A DNA stretch of 64,000 bases. Origin: Epinephelus fuscoguttatus (Eukaryota; Chordata; Actinopteri; Perciformes; Serranidae). The translations under genes were made by a program, and so were the position numbers. The DNA lies in the NCBI RefSeq assembly GCF_011397635.1, contig NC_064753.1:33318322-33382321 (forward strand), read 5' to 3'. Numbering within the stretch: the first letter of the stretch is position 1; each line of letters begins with the position of its first letter. Below are positions 12,555-24,559 of the stretch, piece by piece. The notes below the pieces were generated by a model. The model saw only the letters and a program-made list of their open reading frames with translations. It ran no database searches and had not been told where the DNA came from.

Positions 12555-13186
12555 CTCCGTCGGAGATATCCTCACTGGGTACAGCTTTTAAAGAGGTTTC
12601 TCTGCAGTCTTGTCTTCTCTGTCTTCGTCTTTGCCCGTAGCAATCATAGACTGAAGCTATGCACCCCCGCGGGGCGCGCAGCGCAGTGACTCCTCTGTCA
12701 CTGTTACTGCGGCTGACGCACAACTACAACAAAGGTTTCAGAGTTCAGGTTTCATTATTGTAGTTACCGTCAATGGGCTGTAATGTCATTAAAAAATGTC
12801 ATGTTCAGGACAGTGCACTGGACACAGTCCAACTTACGCAATGATAAGACCCAAACACCCTCCTCTCTACCACATATGAAATATTAAAATAAAAAAAACA
12901 TAATGCTTTTAGTTGCTAAAGTCCCTTGTATGAAAGGAAACACAGGCATATTTGTATCCTTTTAATGCTATGTATTTGCTTTAAGTAAGTGCTTATAAAC
13001 ACAGCCCATAGCCTATAAATGGGACATGTTAAATGGGCGGAACTTAGGTTTCACTTTCCACTGTCACCAAGATTTTTTGTTTTGTTTTACTACTACACAA
13101 CCCAACATTCTGACTCAAAGGACTGAGGAGCTTCTGAGAAGACACTGGTGACTCTTCTGGATCCCTAGGGGAAAATATTCATCACA
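12555..13186. promoter_or_regulatory. Head-to-head intergenic region, ccdc81 / il1r2-like
   Basis: The start codons of ccdc81 (minus) and the decoy receptor (plus) are 632 bp apart, so both promoters probably lie here. A GC-rich patch at 12664-12685 (cccccgcggggcgcgcagcg) is the only CpG-dense spot. No convincing TATA box or named transcription factor site was identified. Confidence 0.45.
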
Positions 13187-16100
13187 ATGACGGCGAAAAT
13201 AGGCTTACTTCTGATTCTCCTGCTAACCTTGTTGACAGGTAAGACCTGATCACGACTGCTTCATCATACAGGCTGAATAATGTGTTTTCTTTTTAGTAAA
13301 AAAGTATATATAGAATATAATATTTATTGTGTTGCTTTGCATCTTTTCAATCTTTATTGCCCAACATTAATCAAAAAGTAGTCAAATGTAATAAGTTACA
13401 TCGTTTTAATTGATTAATTAAGATAGTTACATTACTTATTACATTTCTAACTGGATAACTAATCTACTACATTTCAAAAATAATTTTCCATCAATGTATG
13501 TTGTGTTAAATTTTCAGCTTTCAAAGTGTGGCTAACCATCACCTCATCTACATCTATTGTTCTTAAATTGATAGTCCTGCAAGAATATGCTAATAAGTAG
13601 CTATACTTTCCTCCAGTATTTCCATTTTAAACTACAAAATTTCAGGGAAACATACTGTAGTGTTTACTCAACATTAATGTGACAGATGTAATTACTAGTT
13701 ACTTTTTAGATTCAGACTCTGGTAAATGGTAAATGGACTGCTCCGACCACTCAGAGTGGTCAAGTGTCACATTCACACACACATTCACACACTGCTGGCC
13801 GAGTCCACGTGCTATTCAGTAACCATTCACACGCACTCACACACCAATGGGACAGCCATCAGGAGCAATTTGGGGTTCAGTATCTTTCCCAGGGATTCTT
13901 TGACATGCCTGGAAGAGCCGGGGATCAAACTGCCCATCTTGACTAAACTACTGAACCTTATATAAAGTAGGCGAGGCTATTAAAACTAGCTCCAGCTCCA
14001 CCAACTACAACAGTTAAATGCTTATTACACATTGTTGCATCAGTAACAACAAGCCTAATAGTATTACACTGACTTTTGCTGTTAATACCTCTGTACTTTA
14101 AGTATGGGTTTTAGTAGGAGTTTTACATTGTTGCCATGGTATTTTTACCAGCGTCTTGAAAAGTCTTGAAAAATAATGAAAACAGAAACAAACACAACGT
14201 TATGTGCGATATTAATTCTTGGCCATGTACACTGATAATAGGTCTAATAATCAATCCTGTGGTGTTGTTGTCACCTTGAAGTTGCCAGGCAACCAGAGAA
14301 ACTCAAATATTTTGTAACATTTGGACAGAGCTGAGCCACTGTTTCCCTCTGTTTCCAGTCTTTCTACTAAGCTCACCATGTCCTGACTACAGCTTCATAT
14401 TTATCATACATAATTATCTAGATTTTTACCACCATTTATTCACACCTGAGCAGCACTGACAGTGTTAATAGAGTCCCGTAGTACACAGATAACAGTGTAT
14501 CTTACCTTTTGTGAAACAATACAGCGCTGTATGACGTTTCTTGCAGGCTAACCCGGAAATTAGTGCTGCATTAGTTCCCTTGTCAAAAAACAAATGTTAT
14601 TTTTCAGTTGGATTATTGCAGGAAATGAGCTCTGTGGTAAATAAACATTGATTATACTTACACATCTTCGTCAGCAAGATAATCTCCACAACACCATCGT
14701 TATGATTTTTGAAGCATAAATGTAAACGCCAGAAATAAAAAAGCTAACGTTAGGCTATAAACCAGAACAAGTGTGTATTATTGGTTACTGTTTATGCCAC
14801 TTATTATGCTTCTGTGCATTGATAGCTTTTTTATATATATATGATATCTGACTGGGGAGGGTCACATATAAAGATATACATATATATATATATATACTTT
14901 GTATAAGCTAGAAAAAACTTTCAGTTGGTTGTCTGCTGTTGAAAATGTCTGGCCCATTGATATTTTCTGGTTTTAAAATCTGGCCCAGTTGAATTTATAA
15001 TTTAGCAGCACTGCAGTAGATCATCATCTCATAATGGGTGTCAGTTTCAGCAAAAATGTGAATGAATTCTCTTATACTCTTATCTGGACCCAAGTCATGT
15101 TAATTATTATATTGCTAGTTATTTTTCTTCTGTAGTCCTGGTAAGTACTGATAAAAATATGATATCAATCTTAATAAATGCATGTATTTAATAAATAATT
15201 TTAGGCCTTATTGTCCCTACTGGTTTGATTGCGAAACAGGTATTACATCACATTCTATCTGATATTAAAAAGTCTTAATCTAATATCGAAAATTGAATTT
15301 GGTGGACACTGCAGACACCCTGTTTACTTACATTTAATAATAAGAGGAATGACAATAGAGTCAGTGTAATGTGACAGGAACAAGACTCTATAATAAAAGA
15401 ATAGGCAATAAAATATCTTAAGGAACAGATCCTCAGTTTCCAAAGATTGTCAGAGGTCATCAACAATTTGAATATTCGTAATATAAGAAAAGCTGACATG
15501 TTGAATAAAAAATGTTTCCAGTGTTGTTACAGTTTAACTGTTATGATAATGTGCACATTCAAACTACCAATCCCACATTGTGAAATATCCATGCGATTAT
15601 GAGATGTGTCAAATAGCACGAACAAAGCATTCATCATCAGTGCTGAGTACTTCTGCAGAAACCGATTAACTTGCCTTTAAAAGGACATTACAAGGCCAAT
15701 AAGGAATTGGGAAATGGGATGTGGTCAGTTTGTAACGTAGTATTGTAGTTATGTCACATGAGTTCACGGTACAGAGTGATGCAGGAATGACTCCTGAAAC
15801 CTGAAAATGAATTTTAGCACTCGTGGTTTCCTCGTCTCAAAGTCAGTAGATTTTTTTGAATGGGTTTTTAGTTAGATGCCTGAAATAAGGTCTGCGGCTA
15901 ACACAAGCTTAAGAGACTGCCGTGTTTTGTTCTACGACATAAAATCCGTGAGCAAATACCCCATTCGTGAATTTTGAAACCTACATGTCCTAAAAAAAGG
16001 CGGTTGCGGTGGCGACACTGAAGTCTTGCGATTGCAATTATGCTTCAAAAATCATAAAAGTGATGTTCATTTGTGAAGATTATTCTGTTCTTTTCTTGTT

Positions 16101-19100
16101 CAGAGCTCATTTTCTGCAATAATCCAAAATCCAAATGAAAAATAACATTTGGTTTTTGACGAGGGAACCAGTGCGACGCTATTTTCCGAGTCGGCCTATC
16201 CCAGCTGACACTAGGTGAGAGGTGGGGTACACCCTGGACAGGTTGCCAGACTATCACAGGGCTGACACTTAGTGACAGACAACCATTCATTCTCACATTC
16301 ACACCTACAGCCAATTTAGAGTCACTAATTAACCTGCATGTCTTTGGACTGTGGGAGGAAGCCGGAGTACCTGGAGAAAACCCATACCGACATGGGGAGA
16401 ACATGGGGCTCCCTCCTGGGATTGAACCAGGAGCCAGCAGTAAAATGTCCATGAACAGACTTTTTTTTTCTCAATATCCACAAACAATTTCATGTTAATT
16501 TTAGAAAATATATTAAAATTTACAACACTTGTTCACAGGTGTGTGTCCTCAGAGACCCAGAGACGTAAATGTCAAGGCAGGTGAGATGGTGGCGCTGTAC
16601 TGCCGCCCTGACAGGAGGAATAATCATGGCGATGCTGGAGTGATCTGGAGAAGTTACACCACCCAGGAGATGAATTTGACCGCCATGTCATCAGCTGAGC
16701 AGAAGCAGATGGGCCTGCTGGTTCATGGGAGGAGTCTCGTCATTCTCAGTGCTTCTGTAAAGCATCAGGGGAACTACTCGTGCTCTCAGGGGTAAAGTCC
16801 AACAAACGATAAACAACATTACTCTATTGCAAGGAGGCAAAATTCCATGAAACCACATCTAAACTGTTTTTATTCCTGAGACTGACATTGAACAAGACTA
16901 AAAGGGCCATAAATAGTTCGGGCATGTAAACAGGATTTACTCCAGAGGGATTATTTTGGTCAAGATCACTGATGAATAAGGTTTTACATTAGTAATTTCT
17001 AATAGTAGCTTCATCCTAATGAAGATAAAGTGCAGATGTTTTATGTAAATGATATATTAGAAAACAGTATTGCTCATATTCTGAAAGCAAGGTTTGTCCT
17101 GTGTTCAACAACAGCAGCTTTTATACTCGCACAGAGCCACTGAACTTGTTGCTTGAGCATTAAAGGGGAACTATGGCCATTTTCAAAATTTGTATGTTAT
17201 TCCTACGGTCTAAGACAGTCCAAAAATATCAGTAAACATGAACAACTCTCTCCAAAATCCCCAAACTAGAGTGTTTAAACTCAAATCTGTGATGTCATCC
17301 AGCATGAAGCTGGAGTTGCTCCATAGACAGTGAACCCGGGAGAGATGTCACATGGCACTGAGAGCACCATTTCATTTCATCATTCATTGCCTGTGGAGCA
17401 GCTCCAGACTTTATACTTGACTTAATTCTGTGGCTTCTGGCTTTCTTACTTCATGTGGTGTTCCCCTTTAAAGAGTAAACTAGAGTCTGTCGCGGCACTA
17501 GCAGCTCTAGCAGCATGATTATCTGAACCAAATTTCATGGCAGTCCATCTAGAAGTTTCCAGTCCCAAAGACATTTCACTCAAAACCACAAGATTAAAAG
17601 TCAGAGAATCACCAGAGTCATTCAGGATGAATCCTGACTTTCTGGGAACGCTGAATGTCTGTGCAACACATCTTTTCTCAGCAATCCATCCAGTTTGTCT
17701 CTACCAAGGAGATGGACTAGCGGACAGTGCCATCCCTAGAGCAATGGCATGATTAAAAGGAGCTCTTACTCTCAGATTTGTCTCTCCATCCAGGCAGTTC
17801 TGGTGTGATTTTATTCTTTGCAGCATGAAACCTTGTCTCACATGAAAAGCCACTGCAGAATGTTTAAAATCTGAATGTGAAACCTTTATATTAACTTTTT
17901 CTTTGATGACATGACAGGGACGCCGGCAGCCAGGCCTGGTTCAGGCTGACAGTTTACACAACACAGAGAGAGGGTGAGGAGATGAGCCAGTACCCTCAAA
18001 CCTGTTACGCACAAGAGGCCTGCACATTGTATTGCCCTGATGTTAATGTCCCTGCTGAAGGTATTCTAAATATTACCAGCAACGACATAATATGGCGCAA
18101 GGTATGTAACTATGAGTGAGAATAAGATTTGATTGAGAAATAAGGAACTGCATCATGCTCAATTTCGTGTTTTAAAGCTAAGCTTTATGTTTCATCTTGT
18201 AGGTGGGCGAGTCATTGCCAATACATGGTTACTTCTCACGTGTGAAAGAGAAAGACCATGGTGCCTACACCTGCAGCAGATCTTACCTATATAATGGTCA
18301 AATATATAACAGGACCTTTACTGTGCTGCTTGACGTCAAACCAAAGGGTGAGAAAGAGCACTTCTTTCTATTCATGTTGATGTTCACAGACTTTAATATG
18401 TTTATTTGTGTTACATGTTTCCTGTTTTTGTGGCACAGAAAAATCTGGAACACCAGTAATACTTTCACCACTCGGTGGTGATGTCTTTCATGTAGATTTA
18501 GGTGAGTTATATGTCCTATTTTGTAGATGCATTCACGTGTATACACATGGCTATTATAACAGGTGAAAGTAACAAAAATTATTTTGAAAAATGTAGGTTA
18601 TGAAAATGCATGTGAATTGAAAAACTGAGATGTAAACATTGATGTTAAAAAATAGTGATAAATTATCAAGAGATTTGATTAATTTGTCTACCATTCATCA
18701 TTCACAACATCCAAGTGGGAAAACACACTGACTAACTGTTGAAGGTTTTGGCTCTCACAGGGAAACTTTGCGGATTTTCAACCAGCTATGTGTCACTGCA
18801 GTGCGTGCAAACACACGGTGTTTCTTTCCTCACCAGAGCTCCCGGCTCATCCGCTGAGGTTATGAGACAATGGGCCCCTAGGCACAGATATGCAAAGGGC
18901 CCCACCACCTCTTCTACATAGGAGCAAGACACAAAGACTATGTAGTGGTTTGGGTCTCTTTGTCGTTATGCATCATATAATGGTTTTGCATCTCTATGTG
19001 GTCAGTTTGCCTCTCCTTGTGCTGGTTTTGTGTCTCTTTGAAGTCATGTTGTGTCTCTTTTGGCTCGTTTTGACTCGTTCGGTTCTTGTTAATGTCCATT

Positions 19101-20995
19101 CATCCATCCATTCATTTTCATCCCCTTATCCGAGGTCGAGTTGAGGGGGCAGCAGGCCAAGCAAGGCACCTCAGACATCCCTCTCCCCAGTAACGTTTTC
19201 CAGCTCCTCCTGGGGGACCCCAAGGCGTTCCCAGGCCAAATGATATATGTAATCCCTCCAGTGTGTCTGCCCCAGAGCCACCCCCGCGGGAGCCGCCCAG
19301 GATCAGATGCCGGAACCACTTCAACTGACCCCTTTGATGCAAAGGAGCAGCGGCTCTACTCCGAGTTCCCTGTGGATGTCCAAGCTCCTCACCCTATCTC
19401 TGAGGCCCTTGCTCTGAAGGGCTAGTTTCATACCCACTACCCCTTGTTATGCCCCCTACCCCTACATGCAAAAAGGAATTGGGACACCCCTACCCCTAGG
19501 GCCAAAGGGTAAGGCTAAGGGGGGGTATTGGGACAGGCCCTAAGGATGAGCCCAGCCACCCCACAGAGGAAACTCATTTCGGCTGATTGTACCTGCGATC
19601 TCATTCTTTCCGTCACTACCTAGAGCTCATGACCATATGTGAGGGTTGGGAAGTAGATGGGCCATTAAATCAAAAGCTTCGCCTTCTGGCTCAGCTCCCT
19701 CTTCACCACGACGGTCCAGCGCAGCGCCCGCATCATTGCAGAAACTGCGCCAAACCACCATTCCATCTCACTCTCCATTCTACCCTCACTCGTGAACAAG
19801 ACCCTGAGATACTTGAACTCCCTTGCTTGAAGCAGTAACTCTCCCCAAACACAGATGGGGCAATCCACCGGTTTCCGGCAGAGAACCATGGCTTCAGTTT
19901 TGGACTTGTTAATGTGCGTAACATTTTGTTAGTGAAGGCCAGGGGACACCTTGGGCCTCTGGGCCTGTGCCCGGTAGTCCTGTTCAGTAATCTAGCCATG
20001 GTTGTGAATGATGAATGACAGATGGGGAAAATGATTAAACATGGCTCTGTTTTTATCACATCACAGCTGTTTTAATCAAATAGGGTATGAATTAATTAAA
20101 TCACATAATAACCTCCATTTGTATCATTTAATTTTTGTACTGCTGCCACTCCTCACAGACTATAGCTTAAAAAAACATAAACTGCGTTAACTCTGCTTTT
20201 TCTAGGCTCAACAAAGGTGATTGATTGTGAAGGTGTCATGTATTCAGACTTTGATGGCATGTTCTGGTACAGCGGGGAGTCAGTTGTAGAAACAAAAAAC
20301 AGCTATTCAATTTTCTACAATACAACACGGTAAAGATTTTGTATGAGAAAAAAAGTTTGGAAGCACAAATGTTAAAGGCAGCCACATTTACACACATGCA
20401 CATTGTAGCTAACAGTCGTCTTTCTGGATTTTTTTCTTTCCTTTTCTTTACAGGGAAAAGAATGCTGGAGAAATAAAGATGACAGCATCTCTCGTCTTCA
20501 AAAAAGTGTCAGAGGTGGATTTATCAAAAAATTACACCTGTAAACTTACATCTGTCTCTGGACACTCAAGCTCTGTCACCATCACTTTGGCCCAAAAAAG
20601 TATGTAAGGTGTATGGAATTGCTATTGTATATGTATTATTCCAGAGGTGTTGTGTACGATTTATGATACTAAAGCTTGAACCAGTTCAACTGAACTGTAC
20701 TTGTTAATCACATCTCCAATTAACACACATTTAAATTATGAGGAAGTTTCATCTGCTGTCTGCTACTTTAAATAAATTTTAAGAGTTATTTGTCCTTTAT
20801 ACGCCTACAGCACCTCCTTCCTCCTTCTCCCTGGCTCTCAGCATTCTCTGTGCCGTGGTGGTGGTGGTGGTGTTCGTTGTAGCAGTTGTTGTTATTGTGA
20901 AGCTATCCTTGTCCAAGATCTGGCCTGCTGCACACCACCCATGCAGCGTTTGTGGAGCAGCAGACCCACTTGATCCAAGACTGAGTCACAATTAA
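13187..20995 (+). CDS. il1r2: Interleukin-1 receptor type 2-like decoy receptor
   Basis: Coding exons: 13187-13238 (signal peptide, MTAKIGLLLILLLTLLTG), 16539-16791 (Ig1, cysteines in LYCRP and YSCSQ), 17918-18101 and 18203-18347 (Ig2, LYCPD...YTCSR), 18439-18501 (linker), 20206-20329 and 20454-20599 (Ig3, IDCEG...YTCKL), 20811-20995 (TM plus tail). All junctions are GT-AG and in phase; total 383 aa (human IL1R2 398). Sites such as NLT, NYS, NIT, NRT and NTT suggest heavy glycosylation. A hydrophobic run (AVVVVVVFVVAVVVIV) is followed by about 30 cytoplasmic residues and no TIR domain, so it should bind IL-1 without signalling. The tail is written over a TIR-exon fossil. Ig1-Ig2 exons are nearly identical to those of the signalling gene at 24373, so strict orthology to IL1R2 is inferred from architecture rather than proven. 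Confidence 0.88.
13721..13962. repeat. Dispersed 'ggtaaatggactg' fish repeat
   Basis: It starts with the duplicated ggtaaatggtaaatggac and continues with cacattcacacacacattcac and, near its end, gagccggggatcaaactgcc. This string order belongs to a repeat family found widely in fish genomes. It lies in intron 1 of the decoy receptor. Confidence 0.6.
14822..14895. repeat. AT-rich simple repeat
   Basis: Two short TA tracts (14833-14843 and 14876-14896) lie in intron 1 of the decoy gene. The rest of that intron (about 13963-16190) shows no exon or named repeat to me. Confidence 0.6.
16192..16440 (-). mobile_element. DANA-like tRNA-derived SINE, 5'-truncated
   Basis: The reverse complement contains the hallmark body ccaaagacatgcaggttaat and the tail ccagggtgtaccccacctct...agctgggatagg, matching the fuller copy at 32677-32997. 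The tRNA head is mostly lost. It lies just upstream of exon 2 of the decoy gene and is absent from the same position in the signalling paralogue. Confidence 0.8.
17160..17471. mobile_element. TTAA MITE, 312 bp
   Basis: It begins TTAAAGGGGAAC and ends GTTCCCCTTTAA, a perfect 12-bp inverted repeat including TTAA. It sits in intron 2 of the decoy gene and is missing from intron 2 of the signalling paralogue, so it inserted after (or was not covered by) the last exchange between the two. Confidence 0.85.
19085..19960 (-). mobile_element. RTE/Rex-type LINE reverse transcriptase C-terminus, degraded
   Basis: The minus strand reads VLCRKPVDCPICVWGELLL and EFKYLRVLFTSEGRM at 19890-19700, then DPGRLPRGW and ITYIIWPGNALG at 19300-19200. 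These are the end of a reverse transcriptase widespread in fish. The two coding parts are in different frames and are separated by an insertion near 19440-19545 with ends resembling 'gggacacccctacccctag'. It accounts for most of the size difference between intron 5 here (1.7 kb) and in the signalling gene (0.1 kb). Confidence 0.7.
20909..20990 (+). pseudogene. TIR-exon fossil forming the decoy receptor's cytoplasmic tail
   Basis: From 'tccaagatctggcctgctg' to 'cagacccacttg' this DNA aligns with 29620-29680 in the TIR exon of the signalling receptor (tctggcctgctg..., ccatgcag, ttgtggagc, gcagac, cttg), with only a handful of mismatches and small gaps. The old TIR frame would read SGLL..HAAFVEQQTHL against SGLLSAIHAALVERQTRL, and closes at a stop soon after. 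The decoy gene reads the same bases in another frame (KIWPAAHHPCSVCGAAD). Confidence 0.85.
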
Positions 20996-23900
20996 AATAT
21001 CATGTCAGTGTTTTAGTATAATACATATATATTTAGCTCACACTGAAAGATGACTCACTGCTGTCATACTACGCTTTATATAACAGAAATATATTTTTAA
21101 AGAAATAATTTTTAATGTTTAAATATTTTAAGGTTTTGTTGGGATTTATAATTTACCTTAACACTATTTTTTAAGATCCTCTACCTCACTGTTTTCCTTC
21201 TCATATGTTCTCCATCCTCTCACCTCTGAAACTTTTTTCACCTGCCACTCCATATGTCATAAGAATACAATGTCCTAGTGTAGTGGTGCCCCCTCCTGGT
21301 GAGCTCCAGCACTGCAAATATTCCATCTGATCATGAGCTCTTGATGGTTGGACACATCTCATTGAGTGAAAAGCTTCTTTTCACAGCACACTTTTTGACT
21401 TGACCTCATATAAGCTTATATTTCAACCCCTAGGCATATTTTGAATGTGGATAGGGCAAGTATCTTTATCTCTTATTTATTTATATATTAATTCATTAAA
21501 AATGATCATTTTACATCATTTTTAGAATTTGTTTTATGTTTTTTTTTAAATTTTTTATTATTATTTTTTTTTTTAGCTCAGAACAAGGTGCCTCAACCGT
21601 CCCAGGGAGGTGGAATTCTGGGAAAATGCATTCCTTGTACATTCACAAGTTTGGGTAAAGCAAAATATGTGTTCTGAGTTTGTGATTAAAATAAATGGCA
21701 AGTAAATAAAATTAGGTTTCAAAATTGTGAAATAATCAGCAGCATTCTCTGCTGAGACGCTCTTGAAGAACAAGAGCCACTCCAAAGCGACGGACTCTCG
21801 TTCAGCAGCTCACAGCAGCTAACATTAACTCAGAGCACACACCTACAGCAGTGAGCAGTAACTGTCTAAAGGTATGTCGGTGATGGTCATTTTGCCTGGG
21901 GTTATATGATTGTAGCATTTAACAGTTATTTATTCATGTATGTATCAGGGGTGTCAAACTCATTTTAGTTCATGGGCCACATACAGCACAATTTGATCTC
22001 ATATGGGCCGGACCAGTAAAACCATTGCATAATAATCTCTACATAACAAAGCTTTTAAATATGTACCTCTCTTTTAGTGTAATGAAGTAACATTACAGGC
22101 AGCTTACACCCTGAAAACACTGACAATAAATAAATAATCCATAAACAAAATCAATGATGAACAGCCTGAGTTAAAACCTAAAAGATGACAGAAAAATAAG
22201 TGCCATTTCAATAATATGTCTGTTTTTCAGCAAACTCACCCTCAGAGTGCCACTTTGATGCTGTTCCATCTGCAATAAGGTAGCTAGCTAGCTTTCACAG
22301 CTGCAATGCCGATCTCTCAACTAAAACTAAAACCAAACTTGTTTCCTCAAACCTGCCGACAATTAAATTTATCTTTTCTCTTAGTTGTCCTTGCAAGTTG
22401 TTGCATTTTTGCTGTCATGAGTTTGATAGTGGTGCTAAATACAATATTTCTTATGCACTGAAAGGTGCTGCGAGCATACCAAGCTCACTGGCTTCCCATT
22501 TACCTCTGTCGGGCAATCAGAGTTAGTTTATTTGGACAAATAGTAATAGTAGTGCATTTAATTGAAAAATTAGAGTTAATGACTTCTCTGCAATTTTAAC
22601 TTGAAATTTATTGAGTGGGCCGTTTGGTGGGGGCCGTATGTTTGCCACCCCTGTATTAGACTGAAAGAGCTAAGAGAGCTTGTGGAACGTAGTGAAACCA
22701 CATTCACACATGGGGTGAGCTAAATGACTCTGATCCGTTAGTAGTAGCATAACTCTATATAGTAGAGGTGAGGTTATGATAGGATGGTGTCTGTGCATCA
22801 TAAGATTTCAGGCCCGCCCAGAAAATCCTGGGCACAGGAACTCCGCAATGCAAAATGACACTGTTCACAGACACAGTATTTTCTAGCATGTATAATGTAT
22901 TTAGAAAGAAATGATTAATTCTTCTTGAACAAAACTGTGCCTTTTCACATTTCAGTTACCCTCGAAAAAACTTGATAGCAGCACTTGATAAATTGTTAGC
23001 AGACGTGTAGTTCTGTTCAGGGATCAAATCATTTTTTTTTACTGTCCAAGTAGTCTGTGTGTAATGGAAAGTTATTATGTGTCGATATAAAAGTGTCCCA
23101 GCCGACCCCACTCTCACCCTCTGCGAGTACTGAGTGGAAATGTGAGCCGCCACATGGAAATGGAAACCTAACTAATTTCCCGCATAAAGGTCATGTTATC
23201 ATGCAGAGTGCCACTCAGTCTGTGAAAGCAGTTAGTGACTGTGTCTCTAAAGATAACCCTCAGTGATTTAGTCAGTGAAAAGATTCTCTCCTGTAGAATC
23301 CAATGTCTTTTTGCATTTGTTTTTTTTACGTGTGCTTTAATTTATCTGTATATGTATATATGTACACATGTATGTATATATATGATGTGTATTTATTTTT
23401 TTAACTTTTTATCTTTGTATTTCGATACTTGTATGTGTGATATGGATATGTTTTTTTATCTTTATATTTCTATATTTGTAACTGTATGATGGCACCTTGG
23501 GGCTGGGAGAAAGCGCAGGTTCGTTGCCATGTACCATTAAAGATATCTCTGCTGCTATCTGGCTCTTGTGAGTACCCTGACTTTATGGAAGTGCAACACT
23601 ATATTCCTGGACTGCTTTAAAGCTTTGAGGTTTTGCCTTGTCACACCTTACTGTAAAATGAAGCTGTGTCCAGTTTGTCTTTTGGTTGTTACAAGTTTAC
23701 CCAAAGAGCATGTTTAAGTCAATGTACCGGCAACAGTCGTGGACTCAAGCATTATGTTTTCAGGTTGTCCATACGCCCATCTCATTCTTGTGAATGCAAT
23801 GTCTCAGGAGCCCCTTGAAAGAATTTGTTGACTTAACGATGAACTGATTTGATTTTTTGTGGTCAGCAGTCAAAGGTCAGAGGCCACTGTGACCTCACAA

Positions 23901-24372
23901 ACATGGTTTTGGCCATAACTCGAGAATTTATACGCTAGTCATGACAAAATATCACACAAATGTCCAATATGATAAAGTAATGACATTTTATGTCCAAAAG
24001 GTCAATGGTAAACTTTACTGTGACATCCTAATGTTCTGAAAAATCACTTTTCTGGCCATTATTCAACGCCATAACTCAGGAACAAAAGGGAAGACATTTA
24101 GTCAGATAGTGAATTGGTGACACTAACTTTGGGTGTCCATCTTGAAACTTTGCTGACATAGCGGTCTTCTGTGCTGTCTGATTGAAATGCATGTGTTGCC
24201 ATTGCGGTGACAATTAATGTGACGCTCTTCCTTGAGTTTCACTTTTCGTCATTGTGGTTTAACATGACTGGGGAAGGGTTCAACTCAGCAGAACTGCTTG
24301 TGAAGGCTGTGTGACCACAGTGAGATTTTGACGACACTCTTGAATGTTTGGTGTGCAAAGCTGCAGGCTGTC
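20996..24372. other. Intergenic region between the two IL-1 receptor genes
   Basis: No exon is recognised in 3.4 kb. It holds a hAT-like repeat (21946-22654), AT-rich stretches and, around 23800-24180, sequence resembling a common fish repeat (tggccataactc, caacgccataactcagg). The promoter of the signalling receptor should lie near 24200-24370, but I see no clear core element. Confidence 0.5.
21946..22654. mobile_element. hAT-like non-autonomous element
   Basis: The left end CAGGGGTGTCAAACTCATTT and right end GCCACCCCTG form the terminal inverted repeat of a very common fish family whose interior begins with 'gggccacatacagca'. No transposase is present and I could not match a target duplication. 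A fragment of similar wording (ggtccatgggccacaattcg) lies near 54200. Confidence 0.65.
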
Positions 24373-24511
24373 ATGATGTTGAAAGTGCTCCTGCTCCCTC
24401 TGTGTTTCTTCTTTGCGTCACTAACAGGTAAGAGAATGGTGTCAAAGGGTAAACATTCAGTGTTACGTGTCATTTGGTTTCATTGGACAGATAGATAGAT
24501 AGATGGATAGC

Positions 24512-24559
<48 letters not shown>

